A stretch of 64,000 bases of DNA, from positions 620,001-684,000 of the forward strand of contig CAWIDT010000004.1 of NCBI GenBank assembly GCA_963834945.1, written 5' to 3'. Source of the stretch: R-RK-3 sp963834945. GTDB lineage: Bacteria; Pseudomonadota; Alphaproteobacteria; Rhizobiales; Rhodomicrobiaceae. The notes under the pieces were generated by a model, which had not been told where the DNA came from, ran no database searches, and saw nothing but the letters and a program-made list of their open reading frames with translations. This document shows, piece after piece, positions 39,694 through 49,286 of this stretch. How positions within the stretch are numbered: the first letter of the stretch is position 1; every line of letters begins with the position of its first letter. A program made the position numbers and the translations under genes.

Positions 39694-40659
39694 TTAAACC
39701 ACGCAATATGGCGGCTCTTTGCCTGCCAGAACAGCATCGATATTGTCGAGAGCTGCAAAACCCATCTCGTCGCGGGCTTCGAATGTCGCCGAACCGATAT
39801 GCGGCAACAGAAAGGCGTTCGGCAGATCGTAATAGCCTTCGTTGATGCGCGGCTCGCCCCGGAAAACATCGAGCCCGGCGTAGGAGAGACGGCCCGATCT
39901 GAGCGCCGCGATCAGGTCCTCATCGACGACAAGGTCGCCGCGCGCCGTGTTCACCACGATCGCGCCTTGTGGGAGCTGGCCGATCGTTTTGGCATTCAGC
40001 ATCGACTGCGTTTCGGGTGTCGATGGCGCATTGATCGAGAGCACATCGCTGACGGCAAGCAGGCTTTCCAGGCTCTCTTGGTAGACGGCGCCGAATTCTT
40101 CCTCGGCGGGCAACCGCCTGCGATTATGATAATGAATGATCATGTCGAAAGCGCGTGCCCGCTTGGCCAGCGCCTGCCCGATCTTGCCCATGCCATATAT
40201 GCCCAGCCGCTTGCCATCGAGACGCTGGCCAAGCAGCATCGTCGAGTGCCAGCCGGTCCACTGCCGGTTGCGGAGCATCGCCTCGGCCTCGGGCGAGCGC
40301 CGTGCCGCGCCCAGCACCAGCAGCATCGCGATTTCGGCGGTCGCGACGGTCACCGCGTCCGGGGTGTTGCCGATGCGCAGCCCTTTTTCCCGCGCGGCGT
40401 CGACATCGATATGGTCGAGCCCGGCGGAAAAGGTCGAGACGACCTTCACGCTTGGCGGTATACGCCCGATCATCGCGCGGTTCAGCTTTTCACTCGAACA
40501 GATGAGCAGCGCGTCGGCACCCTCGGCTATACCGATCAGCTCGTCCGGGCTTAGAATTCGGTCTTCCGGGTTGAAGACCGCATCGTAATCACGCGCTGCG
40601 CGTTCCTCGACCCGGGGTGGAAGGCGTCGTGTCACAACGATTTTTTGCCGGTTCGCCAC
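39694..40659 (-). CDS. D-isomer-specific 2-hydroxyacid dehydrogenase (glyoxylate/hydroxypyruvate reductase type)
   Basis: 321-aa NAD(P)-dependent enzyme that interconverts a 2-keto acid and D-2-hydroxy acid. The dinucleotide fold has GIYGMGKIGQALA, then VVNTARGDLVVDEDLI with the substrate Arg, FRGEPRINEGY with Glu, and the catalytic His in LPHIGSATFEARDEM. The early VVSTFSAGLDHIDVDAA is the usual substrate-loop region. GTG 40659 with GGGG 7 nt upstream starts the gene. It is divergent from the IclR-type regulator by about 75 nt and likely regulated by it; malate synthase beyond supports a glyoxylate role. Confidence 0.9.
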   Translation of the reverse strand: MANRQKIVVTRRLPPRVEERAARDYDAVFNPEDRILSPDELIGIAEGADALLICSSEKLNRAMIGRIPPSVKVVSTFSAGLDHIDVDAAREKGLRIGNTPDAVTVATAEIAMLLVLGAARRSPEAEAMLRNRQWTGWHSTMLLGQRLDGKRLGIYGMGKIGQALAKRARAFDMIIHYHNRRRLPAEEEFGAVYQESLESLLAVSDVLSINAPSTPETQSMLNAKTIGQLPQGAIVVNTARGDLVVDEDLIAALRSGRLSYAGLDVFRGEPRINEGYYDLPNAFLLPHIGSATFEARDEMGFAALDNIDAVLAGKEPPYCVV

Positions 40660-40733
40660 ACTTTACCCCAAGCTGCTTGTAATTCGTCTCCACGATATGG
40701 AAGTCCATACCAAATTGCAACCGGGTGATTGGC

Positions 40734-41574
40734 ATGAAGATACGGTCGGGCGCGATGAAGATAGCGGTGAGGGGCCAGCCGGCGAGCCCGCAGGCGGCCC
40801 GCGGCGATACCGTGCAATCGCTGATCCGGGCGCTCAGCCTGTTGAACGCCTTGGCGCGGCACGATGAAGGACTCGCACTCAGCGAAGCCGCCAAAGAGAC
40901 CGGACTCGCGGTTTCGACAGCGCATCGGCTTGCTCAGCACGTTGCAGCACGAAAACTTCGTCCGCTTCGATCCCGAACGCGGCGTGTGGATGGTTGGGGT
41001 CCAGGCGTTCATCGTCGGCAGCGCCTTTCTGCGCTCCCGCAAGCTGACCGAGGTCGCGCGCCCGATCATGCGCCAGCTTATGGAGCAGAGCGGCGAAACG
41101 GTCAATCTCGCGGTCGAGGACAGCGGCGAGGCGGTCTATATTGCCCAGATCGAATGCCACAAGACCATGCGCGCCATTGCGAGGCCCGGTGGCCGAGCCG
41201 CAATGCATTGCTCAGGCGTCGGCAAGGCGCTGCTTGCCGCGATGTCCGACGACGAGGTCGACTGCATCGTCGCAATGCGCGGCTTGCCCGTCGCGACAGC
41301 CAAAAGCATCCCGAACCAGGCTGGCCTCAGCGCCGAATTGGCGGCAATCCGGCAACGGGGCTTTGCCATTGACGACGAGGAAAACGCCATCGGCCTGCGA
41401 TGCGTCGCCGCCGTCATCCACGACGAAGACGCCAAGCCCATCGCCGCCATTTCCTTGTCCGGACCCACCGCGCGCATCGGGGATGATCTGCTGTCCTCCT
41501 TCGGCGCGGCGATTTGCGATGCGGCGGCGCGGATCACTGAAGGACTGGGCGGCCCTGCCTCAGTTCAAAAGTGA
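40734..41574 (+). pseudogene. IclR family transcriptional regulator, one frameshift
   Basis: About 279 aa if repaired. The N-terminal winged helix is visible as VQSLIRALSLLNALARHDEG and EAAKETGLAVSTAHRL, then after the break STLQHENFVRFDPERG; the effector domain has MRQLMEQSGETVNLAV, HCSGVGKALLAAM, and ENAIGLRCVAAVIHD. Removing the C at 40929 joins HRL directly to LSTLQHE. ATG 40734 is used. Divergent from the dehydrogenase gene and upstream of malate synthase, so it probably controls glyoxylate or glycolate use; the ligand would then be a small organic acid. Confidence 0.82.
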
Positions 41575-41673
41575 AATCCAGCTCGCAGTTTTCCGCATGG
41601 CGGCGAGCCTATCCTATTTTCTTGTCACCGGTGGACGCCAGCTTTACCAATAATGAAGTAACCGGAGAGGCGA

Positions 41674-43299
41674 GTGATGGCATCAGAAACGACAGTTGCA
41701 AACGGATTGAAGCTACCCGAAGGCATGGAGATCACAGGCGCGATCAAGCCGGGCTATGAGCGCGTCCTGACCCTGGAGGCGCTCGGTTTCGTCGCCGATC
41801 TCGCCCGCGCATTCGAGCCGCGCCGCCGCCAGCTGCTGGAGTGGCGCGAGCCACCGTCAGGCCGATCTCGATGCCGGCGCCCTGCCGGATTTCCTGCCGG
41901 AGACGCTGGACATCCGCGAGGGCGACTGGAAAATTCGCGGCATCCCGCAGGATCTGATGGACCGCCGCGTCGAGATCACCGGCCCGACCACTCGCAAGAT
42001 GATCGTCAACGCGCTGAATTCCGGCGCCTCGGTCTTCATGGCGGATTTCGAGGACGCGCTTTCGCCGACCTGGGACAATGTCGTCGAAGGGCAGATCAAT
42101 CTCGCCGACTACTGGCTCGGCCAGATCGACTTCACCGATCCGGAAAGCGGCAAGGACTACAAGATCACGCGGCAAACCGGCCGTGCTGATCGTGCGCCCG
42201 CGCGGCTGGCATCTGCTGGAGGAGCATATCCAGCTCGATGGCGAGCCTGTGGCCGGCGCCTTCGTCGATTTCGGCCTCTATGTCTTCCACAACGCCAAGC
42301 GCGCGCTGGACCAGGGCAGCGGGCCCTATTTCTATCTGCCGAAGCTGGAAAGCCGCAAGGAAGCGCGGCTGTGGAACGAGGTTTTCGAGGCGGCGCAGAA
42401 GCATCTCGGCCTGCCGGTCGGCACGATCAAGGCGACGGTGCTGATCGAGACGCTGCCCGCCGCCTTCGAAATGCACGAAATCCTCTACGAACTGCGCGAC
42501 CACATCGTCGGGCTGAATTGCGGGCGCTGGGACTACATCTTCTCCTACATCAAGACGTTGCGCGCCAAGCCGGAATATCTGCTGCCCGACCGCAGCCAGG
42601 TGGTCATGGGCAAGGCGTTCCTGAAAGCCTATTCCGACCTGCTGATCAAGACCTGCCATCACGCGCGGGGCGTTCGCGATGGGCGGCATGGCGGCCTTCA
42701 TCCCCAATCGCCGCGACCCGGAAGCCAATGAGAAGGCGCTCGCCGCCGTGCGCGCCGACAAGCTGCGCGAGGTCGGCGCCGGCCATGACGGCACCTGGGT
42801 GGCGCATCCCGATCTCGTGCCGGTCGCCAAGGAGGTGTTCGACCAGAAGATGCCGCAGCCCAACCAGCTCGACAAGCTGCGCGAGGACGTGCAGGCCGGG
42901 CAGGCGCAATTGCTGGAGGTTCACGAGGGTCCGCGCACCGAGGAGGGACTGCGCACGAACATCCGCGTCGGCGTGCAATATATCGAGGCATGGCTGCGCG
43001 GCAATGGCGCGGTGCCGCTCTATAATCTGATGGAAGACGCCGCCACCGCCGAAATTTCCCGCACGCAGGTGTGGCAATGGATCAAATATGGCGCGCTGCT
43101 CGATGATGGCTCGCCGGTGACGCTCGAGCTGTTCGACGAGCTGCTGCATGACGAGATGGAGGAGCTGCGCGGCGTGCTCGGCGCGGAGACCTTCGAAGGC
43201 GGCCGCTTCGACGAAGCCATCGACCTGTTCCGCCGGCTCTCCACCTCGGAGAAGCTGGAAGCGTTCCTGACCGTGCCGGCTTACGAATTGATTGCCTGA
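41674..43299 (+). pseudogene. aceB: Malate synthase A, three frameshifts
   Basis: Condenses acetyl-CoA with glyoxylate to malate, completing the glyoxylate shunt. About 540 aa if repaired, the length of the A form rather than the longer G form. The family signature RDHIVGLNCGRWDYIFSYIK is complete; earlier ITGPTTRKMIVNALNSGA and FMADFEDALSPTWDN and later NIRVGVQYIEAWLRGNGAVP are also typical. Single extra bases near 41851, at 42170 and at 42663 split the frame four ways. GTG 41674 follows GGAGAGGCGA closely. Isocitrate lyase is not in the window. Confidence 0.85.
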
Positions 43300-43302
43300 T
43301 TC

Positions 43303-43425
43303 ACCGGACGAAAAATGTACGCATCCCGTTTTCGTGGGGACAGACTTTTTCGGATAAATCCGATGCACGAACAAAGAACTACAGAGCGCAGCTCCGCGTT
43401 CAGCGGGGCGTCCGGCGCTCTGTAG
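43303..43425 (+). repeat. Dispersed palindromic element, copy B
   Basis: Same plan as copy A: CGGATAAATCCGATGCAC, then GAACAAAGAA, then a nested hairpin. The outer stem is CTACAGAGCGC (43379-43389) with GCGCTCTGTAG (43415-43425); the inner stem GCTCCGC pairs with GCGGGGC around loop GTTCA. Outer-stem bases differ from copy A on both sides yet still pair. It sits directly after malate synthase. Confidence 0.8.
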
Positions 43426-43429
43426 CTCT

Positions 43430-43485
43430 TAAAAACAGCGAAGCGATCCGGCCTTCGGGGCGGACCGGATCGCTTCGCCTTTCGC
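43430..43485 (-). terminator. Strong hairpin, probable terminator of the vWA gene
   Basis: Perfect 14-bp stem GCGAAGCGATCCGG (43438-43451) and CCGGATCGCTTCGC (43465-43478). On the minus strand it is followed by TGTTTTTAAG, giving a Rho-independent terminator about 50 bp after the vWA gene stop. It could also stop malate synthase transcripts coming from the left, less efficiently. Confidence 0.75.
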
Positions 43486-43529
43486 TCCAGGGGGCATGGA
43501 GCGGGGATTAGAGCCCGAGGGGGCAGGCT

Positions 43530-44861
43530 CTAATAGCTCTGCTGGGTCTTGTCCTTATATTGCTGGGCGCGCATCGATTTACGGGTGCGCTCCCATGCCT
43601 GGCCGGACAAATTCTCAGCGTCGTTCGAGTTTTTCTTCGACAGCTCACGAAGCGGCGCGGCTGCTGCGGGCGGAAGGTCCTCCGCCTGCTTGTTCAGATA
43701 GTCGGCGTTCTCGCGCAGCACCTTTTTGGCTTCCTCGGTCTTGCCGCTATCGCGCAGGCTGACGGCCTGTTCATTGCGTTCCGTGGCGATCTGCGTGGCG
43801 ACGGCCGCCATGACGTCCTTGTTGACGCCCGCCTTCACCTCTGCCTTCGAACCGCTGAAGCGAAGCTCGGCCTGGCCATCGATGGAGGCGCGCCGTTTCG
43901 TTGCCAGATCGGTGTAATTCACCTCGACCCTCGCCGCCTGCGCCGACCCATGCGCGCGCTTCTTCGACACCTTCAACTCCACCACGACATATTTCTCCTG
44001 CTTGCCGTAAATCTGGTTGAGCTTCAGATGCACCTTCTCACCCTGCACCTGCGCCTCGCGTCCGAGAACGCGGACAGGTTCGAATCCGTCCGGACATTCG
44101 ATGATGATCTCGACATCGCCGCCGACCGCCGCCAGCACATCGCCGAACTCCTCGTTGAAGATTTTCACCAGGTCCTGCGGGCGCTCGACGAAGGCATGAT
44201 TGCCGTCGCTGGCTAGGGCCAGCCTTGTCATCAGGTCTTCGTTGTAGCCCAGGCCCAGGCCGATCGTCGTGACCGTGATGCCTGCCTGCGCCGCCTCGCG
44301 GCCCAGCGCTTCCAGTTCCTGCGGCGAGGAAGGTCCGACATTGGCGAGGCCGTCGGACAGAAGAATGACGCGGTTGACCTTATAAGGATCGACGAACGGA
44401 CGCAGTTCGCGGATGCCCTGGCTGACGCCGGCATAGAGCGCGGTCCGCCCATCCGCTTCCAGATGCCGGATGGCGGCGCGGACCCGCTCGGTGTCGCGCA
44501 GCCGGGCGGCCGGCGAGAGCACCGTCGCGTCGTCGCTGTAGGACACGACGCCCAGCACATCCGCGTCGCCGAGCCGCTCGACGGCCATCAGCGCCGCTTC
44601 CTTGGCCTGATCGACGCGCTCGCCTTTCATGGAGCCGGACCGGTCGATCACGAGCAGAACATTGGCGGGAATGCGCCCGCCCTCTTCCTGCGGCGCGACG
44701 CCCTCCAGGCCGACGCGAAGATAGGCGCGGCCTTCCTGTCCCTCCGGCATCACGGTTTCGGCGAGATCGGCCTGCAGCTTGATGGAAGGGCCGGCGCTGA
44801 CGGGTGCCGCAGTGCTAAGTAGCCCAACAGCCACGAATGACGATAGAAACGCGGCGCGCAT
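43530..44861 (-). CDS. Exported von Willebrand factor A domain protein
   Basis: 443 aa. The signal peptide (MRAAFLSSFVAVGLLSTAAPVSA) precedes a vWA domain with the intact metal-ion site: LLVIDRSGSMKGE (D-x-S-x-S), the Thr in DGRTALYAGV and the Asp in LLSDGLANVG. A beta-rich middle and an alanine/lysine-rich helical C-terminus follow. Such periplasmic vWA proteins bind other proteins, but the partner here is unknown. ATG 44861 follows GGGGAGGG. A weak CtrA-like match (44926-44940) upstream is not called. Monocistronic, ended by a strong terminator. Confidence 0.88.
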   Translation of the reverse strand: MRAAFLSSFVAVGLLSTAAPVSAGPSIKLQADLAETVMPEGQEGRAYLRVGLEGVAPQEEGGRIPANVLLVIDRSGSMKGERVDQAKEAALMAVERLGDADVLGVVSYSDDATVLSPAARLRDTERVRAAIRHLEADGRTALYAGVSQGIRELRPFVDPYKVNRVILLSDGLANVGPSSPQELEALGREAAQAGITVTTIGLGLGYNEDLMTRLALASDGNHAFVERPQDLVKIFNEEFGDVLAAVGGDVEIIIECPDGFEPVRVLGREAQVQGEKVHLKLNQIYGKQEKYVVVELKVSKKRAHGSAQAARVEVNYTDLATKRRASIDGQAELRFSGSKAEVKAGVNKDVMAAVATQIATERNEQAVSLRDSGKTEEAKKVLRENADYLNKQAEDLPPAAAAPLRELSKKNSNDAENLSGQAWERTRKSMRAQQYKDKTQQSY

Positions 44862-45060
44862 AAAGCCCTCCCCTTGACAGTTGCCGGACAGCAACTTTGC
44901 CGGGGTCAACGTAAAGCCTCCCAACTGAACCGAAAATTAACGAAGCCGGGAATGCGTAGTCAGCGCAAGCCCGCCCGCTTCCGGTGCCCAAAAATTTAGG
45001 CTTTTACAAGCAATTGCCGCTAGCCTCTAGCAAACACCCGTTGGCTTCAAGTTGGTGACA

Positions 45061-45501
45061 ATGACGGATGCAAGTCGGCGCCTAGCGTCTCTTCACGATG
45101 CCCGGGAGGCTTTTTTCAAAAGCCTCAAAACGCACGAACACGCCGTCTATCAGCTTGGCCATCAGGACGGATTCAGCGCCGGATGGGAGGCCGCTCTCAG
45201 CCGGCTTTCCGAGGCCCGGCCCGGTGTGGGAACCTCCACGGTAACGCCCAAGGAACTCGCCGTAGCGCTGCGGCAGGAGCCGGAGGATGTTTCCGCACGG
45301 GACACGCTGCGCGCACTCATCGAAGAGACACCCGGCCTATTGCGCCAGCAGATCGTCGAAGCGGCCAATAAGGGCCTCTCGACCCTCAACGAACGCACCG
45401 TGCGCATGGCCCTGCAGCAGATGAAAGGCGCTGGCGAACTGCTAGTGGAGGACAACAGGTGGTACGTCGCCGACAAGCAAAAAGCAGCCGCAGCGCGCTG
45501 A
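45061..45501 (+). CDS. Hypothetical protein with a predicted winged-helix C-terminus
   Basis: 146 aa, cytoplasmic. The N-terminal half is helical and charged (SLHDAREAFFKSLKTHEHAV, then LGHQDGFSAGWEAALSRL). The C-terminal half has the rhythm of a winged helix: DTLRALIEETPGLLRQQIVE, then NERTVRMALQQMKGAGELLV and NRWYVAD. It may be a small DNA-binding regulator, but no specific family is recognised. ATG 45061 is chosen over TTG 45052 and GTG 45055 because it leads straight into the conserved-looking part. It stands alone between the divergent vWA gene and the convergent PNPOx-like gene. Confidence 0.65.
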   Translation: MTDASRRLASLHDAREAFFKSLKTHEHAVYQLGHQDGFSAGWEAALSRLSEARPGVGTSTVTPKELAVALRQEPEDVSARDTLRALIEETPGLLRQQIVEAANKGLSTLNERTVRMALQQMKGAGELLVEDNRWYVADKQKAAAAR

Positions 45502-45546
45502 TGCGGGAAGCCCGCAGACTCTGAAGCCACCGCACTCGAAAGCGGC

Positions 45547-46200
45547 TCAGCGCCGCCCCCGCTCGCTGACCGAAGCTGGCACCTCCACCCCTTCGAGCAA
45601 CCGCCCGTCCGCTTCTGGCGCACCTGCCGCTGCCATCCGCATGGGAATGACCCCCGCCCAGATCGGCAGCGCGTAATCTTCCGCCTCATCGATGGGAGGC
45701 CCGGAGCGCGCCTTCAGCGAAGCCGCCTCGATCTCGACCCGCAGCACCGCCGTCGCGCGCAGCTCCTTGTCGGTTATCGGGCGTGATTCGGCCCAGCGGC
45801 CCGGCAGCAAATGATCCGTCACGGCTGCAAGCGCCTGTTCCGCCTCGCCGGCGTCGGTCACCAGCCGCGCCTCTCCATGCAGCACCACAGACCGGTAGTT
45901 GATCGAGCAATGAAACGCCGACCGGCCGACCACGATGCCGTCGGTCAGCGTCACGGTCACGCAGACCGGCACGCCCTCGCCGAGCGCCTTGGCGAAGCGA
46001 GCCGCTCTTGCGCCATGCAGATAGAGCCGCTCCCCAACCTGCGCGTAGACCATCGGCACGACCACCGGACGGCCCTGGTCGGTGAAGCCGACATGCGCGA
46101 CAAGCCCCTCATCCAGGACCGCGTGCACCGCCGCCTTGTCGTAGCTGGCGCGATCCGGCCGCCGCACTTTGTTCAAAGGTCCGACAGCGAAACTGTCCAT
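45547..46200 (-). CDS. Pyridoxamine 5'-phosphate oxidase-like flavoprotein
   Basis: 217 aa with a split-barrel FMN-binding fold. Seen: VHAVLDEGLVAHVGFTDQGR, PVVVPMVYAQVGERLYLHG, and VTLTDGIVVGRSAFHCSINY, all typical of the NimA/PNPOx-like group; C-terminal AEDYALPIWAGVIPMRM is also common in this group. The substrate is unknown: vitamin B6 compounds, nitro-aromatics or haem have been found for relatives. ATG 46200 follows AGGAGG at 7 nt. It is divergent from a MocR regulator, which commonly controls such genes in response to PLP. Confidence 0.88.
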   Translation of the reverse strand: MDSFAVGPLNKVRRPDRASYDKAAVHAVLDEGLVAHVGFTDQGRPVVVPMVYAQVGERLYLHGARAARFAKALGEGVPVCVTVTLTDGIVVGRSAFHCSINYRSVVLHGEARLVTDAGEAEQALAAVTDHLLPGRWAESRPITDKELRATAVLRVEIEAASLKARSGPPIDEAEDYALPIWAGVIPMRMAAAGAPEADGRLLEGVEVPASVSERGRR

Positions 46201-46242
46201 GCCCGGTCCTCCTGCGTTGCCTGAGCCCCCAATTTCGTCTAG

Positions 46243-46271
46243 AGTGGCCCTGAACGAAAGTGCCAATCTGA
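46243..46271. promoter_or_regulatory. Candidate MocR operator (direct repeats)
   Basis: AGTGGCCCTGA (46243-46253) and AGTGCCAATCTGA (46259-46271) form imperfect direct repeats 16 bp apart, in the gap between the PNPOx-like gene and the MocR gene. PdxR-type MocR regulators are known to bind repeats containing AGTGG. Confidence 0.35.
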
Positions 46272-46291
46272 TCTATTTGACGGAGCCAATT

Positions 46292-47749
46292 ATGCAAGCC
46301 TTGTCGGGATTCGTCGACCTCGCGGCATCATCGGAGCCGCTGCATATGCAGCTTGCCGCGCAGATCAAAACCGCGGTGCTCTCGGGAAAGCTGCCTGCCA
46401 AGGCCCGGCTGCCGTCCAGCCGCGCGCTGGCCGCTGAGCTCCGCGTCAGCCGCAACACCGTCCTGACCGCGCTCGATCAGCTCAAATCCGAAGGCTATCT
46501 GGAGGCTGTGCGCGGCTCGGGCACGCTCGTTGCCGCGATACGCACGCAAGATCTCGCCCGCGCCCCGGCTCCGCGAGCGGCAGCCGGAACCCCGGTCCCG
46601 CATCGCCTCGCTTCGCGCTGGGATGAGTCGCTGTCGAAATATCACCCATCGAGCCTTGACCGCCCGCGCCCCTTCCAACCCGGCATTCCCGACCTCAGCG
46701 CCTTTCCCGCCGCGCCTTGGAGCGCGTGCCTGCGCCGTGTCTCGCGACTCACCGATCTCGAAAGCGCCGGCTACGGTCACATGTCCGGCCATCCCCGCTT
46801 TCGACGGGTGCTCTGCGACTTTCTCACCGAAGCGCGGGGCGTGGTGGCCGAGCCGGAACAGATCATCGTCACGTCATCGGCGCGCGGCGCCATAAGCCTG
46901 ATCGTCAGCGCACTGCTTTCGCCCGGCGATGAATGCTGGATTGAGGAGCCGGGTTTCCGCAGCGCCAAGGCGATCTTCAGCGCGGGCGGCGGCAGGCTCG
47001 TGGGGGTGCCCGTCGACGCCCAGGGCATCGATCCGTCGCGCGCGCCGCCGCACGGAAAGCCGCGGCTGATCTACACCACGCCGTCGCATCAATATCCGAC
47101 CGGCGCGTTGATGACCCTGGCCCGCCGCCTCGAACTTCTCGAACTGGCCGGCAGGCGCGGCGCCTGCATCATCGAGGACGATTACGACAGCGAGTTCCAA
47201 TATCGCGGCCGGCCCATCGCCGCCTTGCAGGGCTTGGACAGCAAGGGCTGCGTTCTCTATCTCGGCACGTCGGCCAAAAGCCTGTTGCCAGCCTTGCGCA
47301 TCGGCTTCGTCGTGGTGCCCCCCGGACTGGTGGATGGCTTCACCAAGGTGCATCGCCACACCGCGCAACTCGTGCCGCCGGTGATGCAGCTTGCCTTGGC
47401 CGATTTCATCGAACGCGGCCATCACCGGGCGCATGTCCGGCGGATGCGAGCCATATACGCCAGCCGTTTGGAGGCGTTTGCCGAGGGCATTGCGGAAAGC
47501 TCGCGCGGCAGGCTGGAAGCGGCGATACGGGATGGCGGCCTGCAAACCGTGGTCACCTCGCGCGACGGCATGAGCGACGAAGCGCTCGCATCGCATCTGG
47601 CGAAAGCCGGCGTGCAATGCCAGCCACTCAGCGACTTCCACCTGTTGCCCGCCAACGCCGCCTGCCGCGGCGTGCTGATGGGATTTGCCGCATGGAACGC
47701 AGCGGAAACGTCACATGCTTTGGCGCGGCTCGCCACGCTGTACGGATAA
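46292..47749 (+). CDS. MocR/PdxR family transcriptional regulator
   Basis: 485 aa: GntR-type winged helix fused to an aminotransferase-like domain. The DNA-binding part has LHMQLAAQIKTAVLSGKLPA, RLPSSRALAAELRVSRNTVL and GYLEAVRGSGTLVA; the C-terminal part has TSSARGAISLIVSALLSPGD, IIEDDYDSEFQYRGRPIAAL and the PLP lysine in LGTSAKSLLPALRIGF. Such proteins sense PLP and typically regulate B6 genes. ATG 46292 follows GGAG and starts just before the domain; an earlier in-frame start at 46169 overlaps the PNPOx gene. Divergent arrangement with that gene supports a regulator-target pair. Confidence 0.92.
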   Translation: MQALSGFVDLAASSEPLHMQLAAQIKTAVLSGKLPAKARLPSSRALAAELRVSRNTVLTALDQLKSEGYLEAVRGSGTLVAAIRTQDLARAPAPRAAAGTPVPHRLASRWDESLSKYHPSSLDRPRPFQPGIPDLSAFPAAPWSACLRRVSRLTDLESAGYGHMSGHPRFRRVLCDFLTEARGVVAEPEQIIVTSSARGAISLIVSALLSPGDECWIEEPGFRSAKAIFSAGGGRLVGVPVDAQGIDPSRAPPHGKPRLIYTTPSHQYPTGALMTLARRLELLELAGRRGACIIEDDYDSEFQYRGRPIAALQGLDSKGCVLYLGTSAKSLLPALRIGFVVVPPGLVDGFTKVHRHTAQLVPPVMQLALADFIERGHHRAHVRRMRAIYASRLEAFAEGIAESSRGRLEAAIRDGGLQTVVTSRDGMSDEALASHLAKAGVQCQPLSDFHLLPANAACRGVLMGFAAWNAAETSHALARLATLYG

Positions 47750-47885
47750 CGCGTCAGTCCGCGCATTGACGGCGGCGGGCCGTCAAGACATCCTGCGGCG
47801 CATTCCGCCCGGCCTGCTACTTGGACCGGCCCCTCGCGGGAATCGAGCGGCGACGAATTCAGACTGCTTTTTCGAAAGAGAATAG

Positions 47886-49286
47886 ATGCCTAAACTCACG
47901 CCGCGTATGATGATTTTGCCGATCTTGGCGGCGGTTGCGCTGTGCCTTGCAGGAGCGCCCTCATTCGCCGAGAACGCCGCCGCCGCTCGGCAGAGCAATG
48001 AGGCGGTGGTCGAATTTCGTCTCGCCAACGGCCTGCAAGTGGTTCTGATCCCCGACCATCGCGCGCCCGTAGTGACGCACAGCATCTGGTATAAGGTCGG
48101 CGCGACCGACGACCCGCCGCAGTCCCATGGCCTCGCGCATTTCCTCGAACATATGATGTTCAAGGGCACCGACGCCCATCCCGCCGGCGTCTTCAACCAG
48201 ATCGTATCGCGGATCGGTGGCGCTCAAAACGCGGCGACGACGGCTGACCACACCAACTATTATCAGATTGTGCCCAAAGCTCATCTCGCACAGATGATGG
48301 AGTTGGAAGCCGACCGCATGGTCAATCTGCGCATCAAGGAGAGCGATGTGGAATCGGAGCGCACCGTCATTCTTCAGGAGCGCCGCGCCTCGATCGACGA
48401 TAATTATAGCCGCCGTCTGTACATCAAGGCCAATGATGCGCTGTTTGCCGGCCACCCCTTCAGCACGGACCTGATCGGCTCGCCCAAGGAGATCCTGTCA
48501 TTCTCGCGGGATGACGCGCTGGCGTTCTATCACAAATATTATGTGCCCGGAAACGCCGTGCTGGTGGTTGCGGGCGATGTCACCGAAGCGGAACTTCGTC
48601 AACTTGCCGAGAAAACCTACGGCCTTGTCCCGGCAAGGCCTCTGCCCGGCGAGCGTGCCCTATCGCGGCCCTTGCAGCCGGTCACCATGCATCGCGTCAG
48701 CCTTACCGACGCGCATCTCGTAACGCCCGGGCTGTTCATGGTGTTTCGGATACCGGGGATCGATCAGACCGGGCTGCGCGAAAGTGTAGCCCTCTCGATT
48801 TTGTCGGAAATCCTGGGGTCGGACACCGGCCGGCTACGCCAGAAGCTGGTTATGACGGGCATTGCGCGGGACGCGGGCGCCGATTTCGACGCGGAATTCA
48901 CCGGCCGCTTCTCCATCGGCGCGAACGCTTCGGCCAATGTGCCTCTTCCGGCCGTGGAGAATGCCATTGCCGCCGCCATTGCCGAATTGCGCGAAAAAGG
49001 CGTCACCCAGGATGAACTCGATCTTGAACGCGCCGACTTCCTTGCCGGCGTCGTCCAGCAGGCGGATTACCAGATGCTGCTGGCCGCCAAATATGGCGCG
49101 GCGCTGATGCTGAACCAGAATGTTGATTTCATCGAACGGTGGATCGGCGAGATCAAAGCGGTCACGGTCGAGGATATCAATTCGGTGGCGCGCAAATATC
49201 TGGTCGACGAGATGAAAGTGACGGCGGAAGGGTTCCCGGAAGCGGCCGCGAGCGCGGCAACACCGGCGGCGGGAGAAGCGAAATGA
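47886..49286 (+). CDS. M16 family zinc peptidase, catalytic subunit
   Basis: 466 aa, exported (signal peptide around MILPILAAVALCLAGAPSFA). The inverted zinc motif is intact in GLAHFLEHMMFKG (H-x-x-E-H), with the distal Glu probably in MELEADRMVNL. Peptidases of this group cleave peptides in the periplasm. It overlaps the next gene by 4 nt (ATGA); that gene encodes the matching non-catalytic partner. ATG 47886 leads into the signal peptide, and AAAGAGA lies upstream. Family call firm; substrate unknown. Confidence 0.93.
   Translation: MPKLTPRMMILPILAAVALCLAGAPSFAENAAAARQSNEAVVEFRLANGLQVVLIPDHRAPVVTHSIWYKVGATDDPPQSHGLAHFLEHMMFKGTDAHPAGVFNQIVSRIGGAQNAATTADHTNYYQIVPKAHLAQMMELEADRMVNLRIKESDVESERTVILQERRASIDDNYSRRLYIKANDALFAGHPFSTDLIGSPKEILSFSRDDALAFYHKYYVPGNAVLVVAGDVTEAELRQLAEKTYGLVPARPLPGERALSRPLQPVTMHRVSLTDAHLVTPGLFMVFRIPGIDQTGLRESVALSILSEILGSDTGRLRQKLVMTGIARDAGADFDAEFTGRFSIGANASANVPLPAVENAIAAAIAELREKGVTQDELDLERADFLAGVVQQADYQMLLAAKYGAALMLNQNVDFIERWIGEIKAVTVEDINSVARKYLVDEMKVTAEGFPEAAASAATPAAGEAK

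Noticed and set aside
44926..44940. CtrA-like match TGAA-N7-TTAA upstream of the vWA gene
   Set aside because: One mismatch, wrong-strand quality and no functional link; such matches are expected by chance in an AT-rich gap.
47766..47786. Hairpin TTGACGG/CCGTCAA after the MocR gene as a terminator
   Set aside because: The stem is only 7 bp and no T-run follows on either strand.
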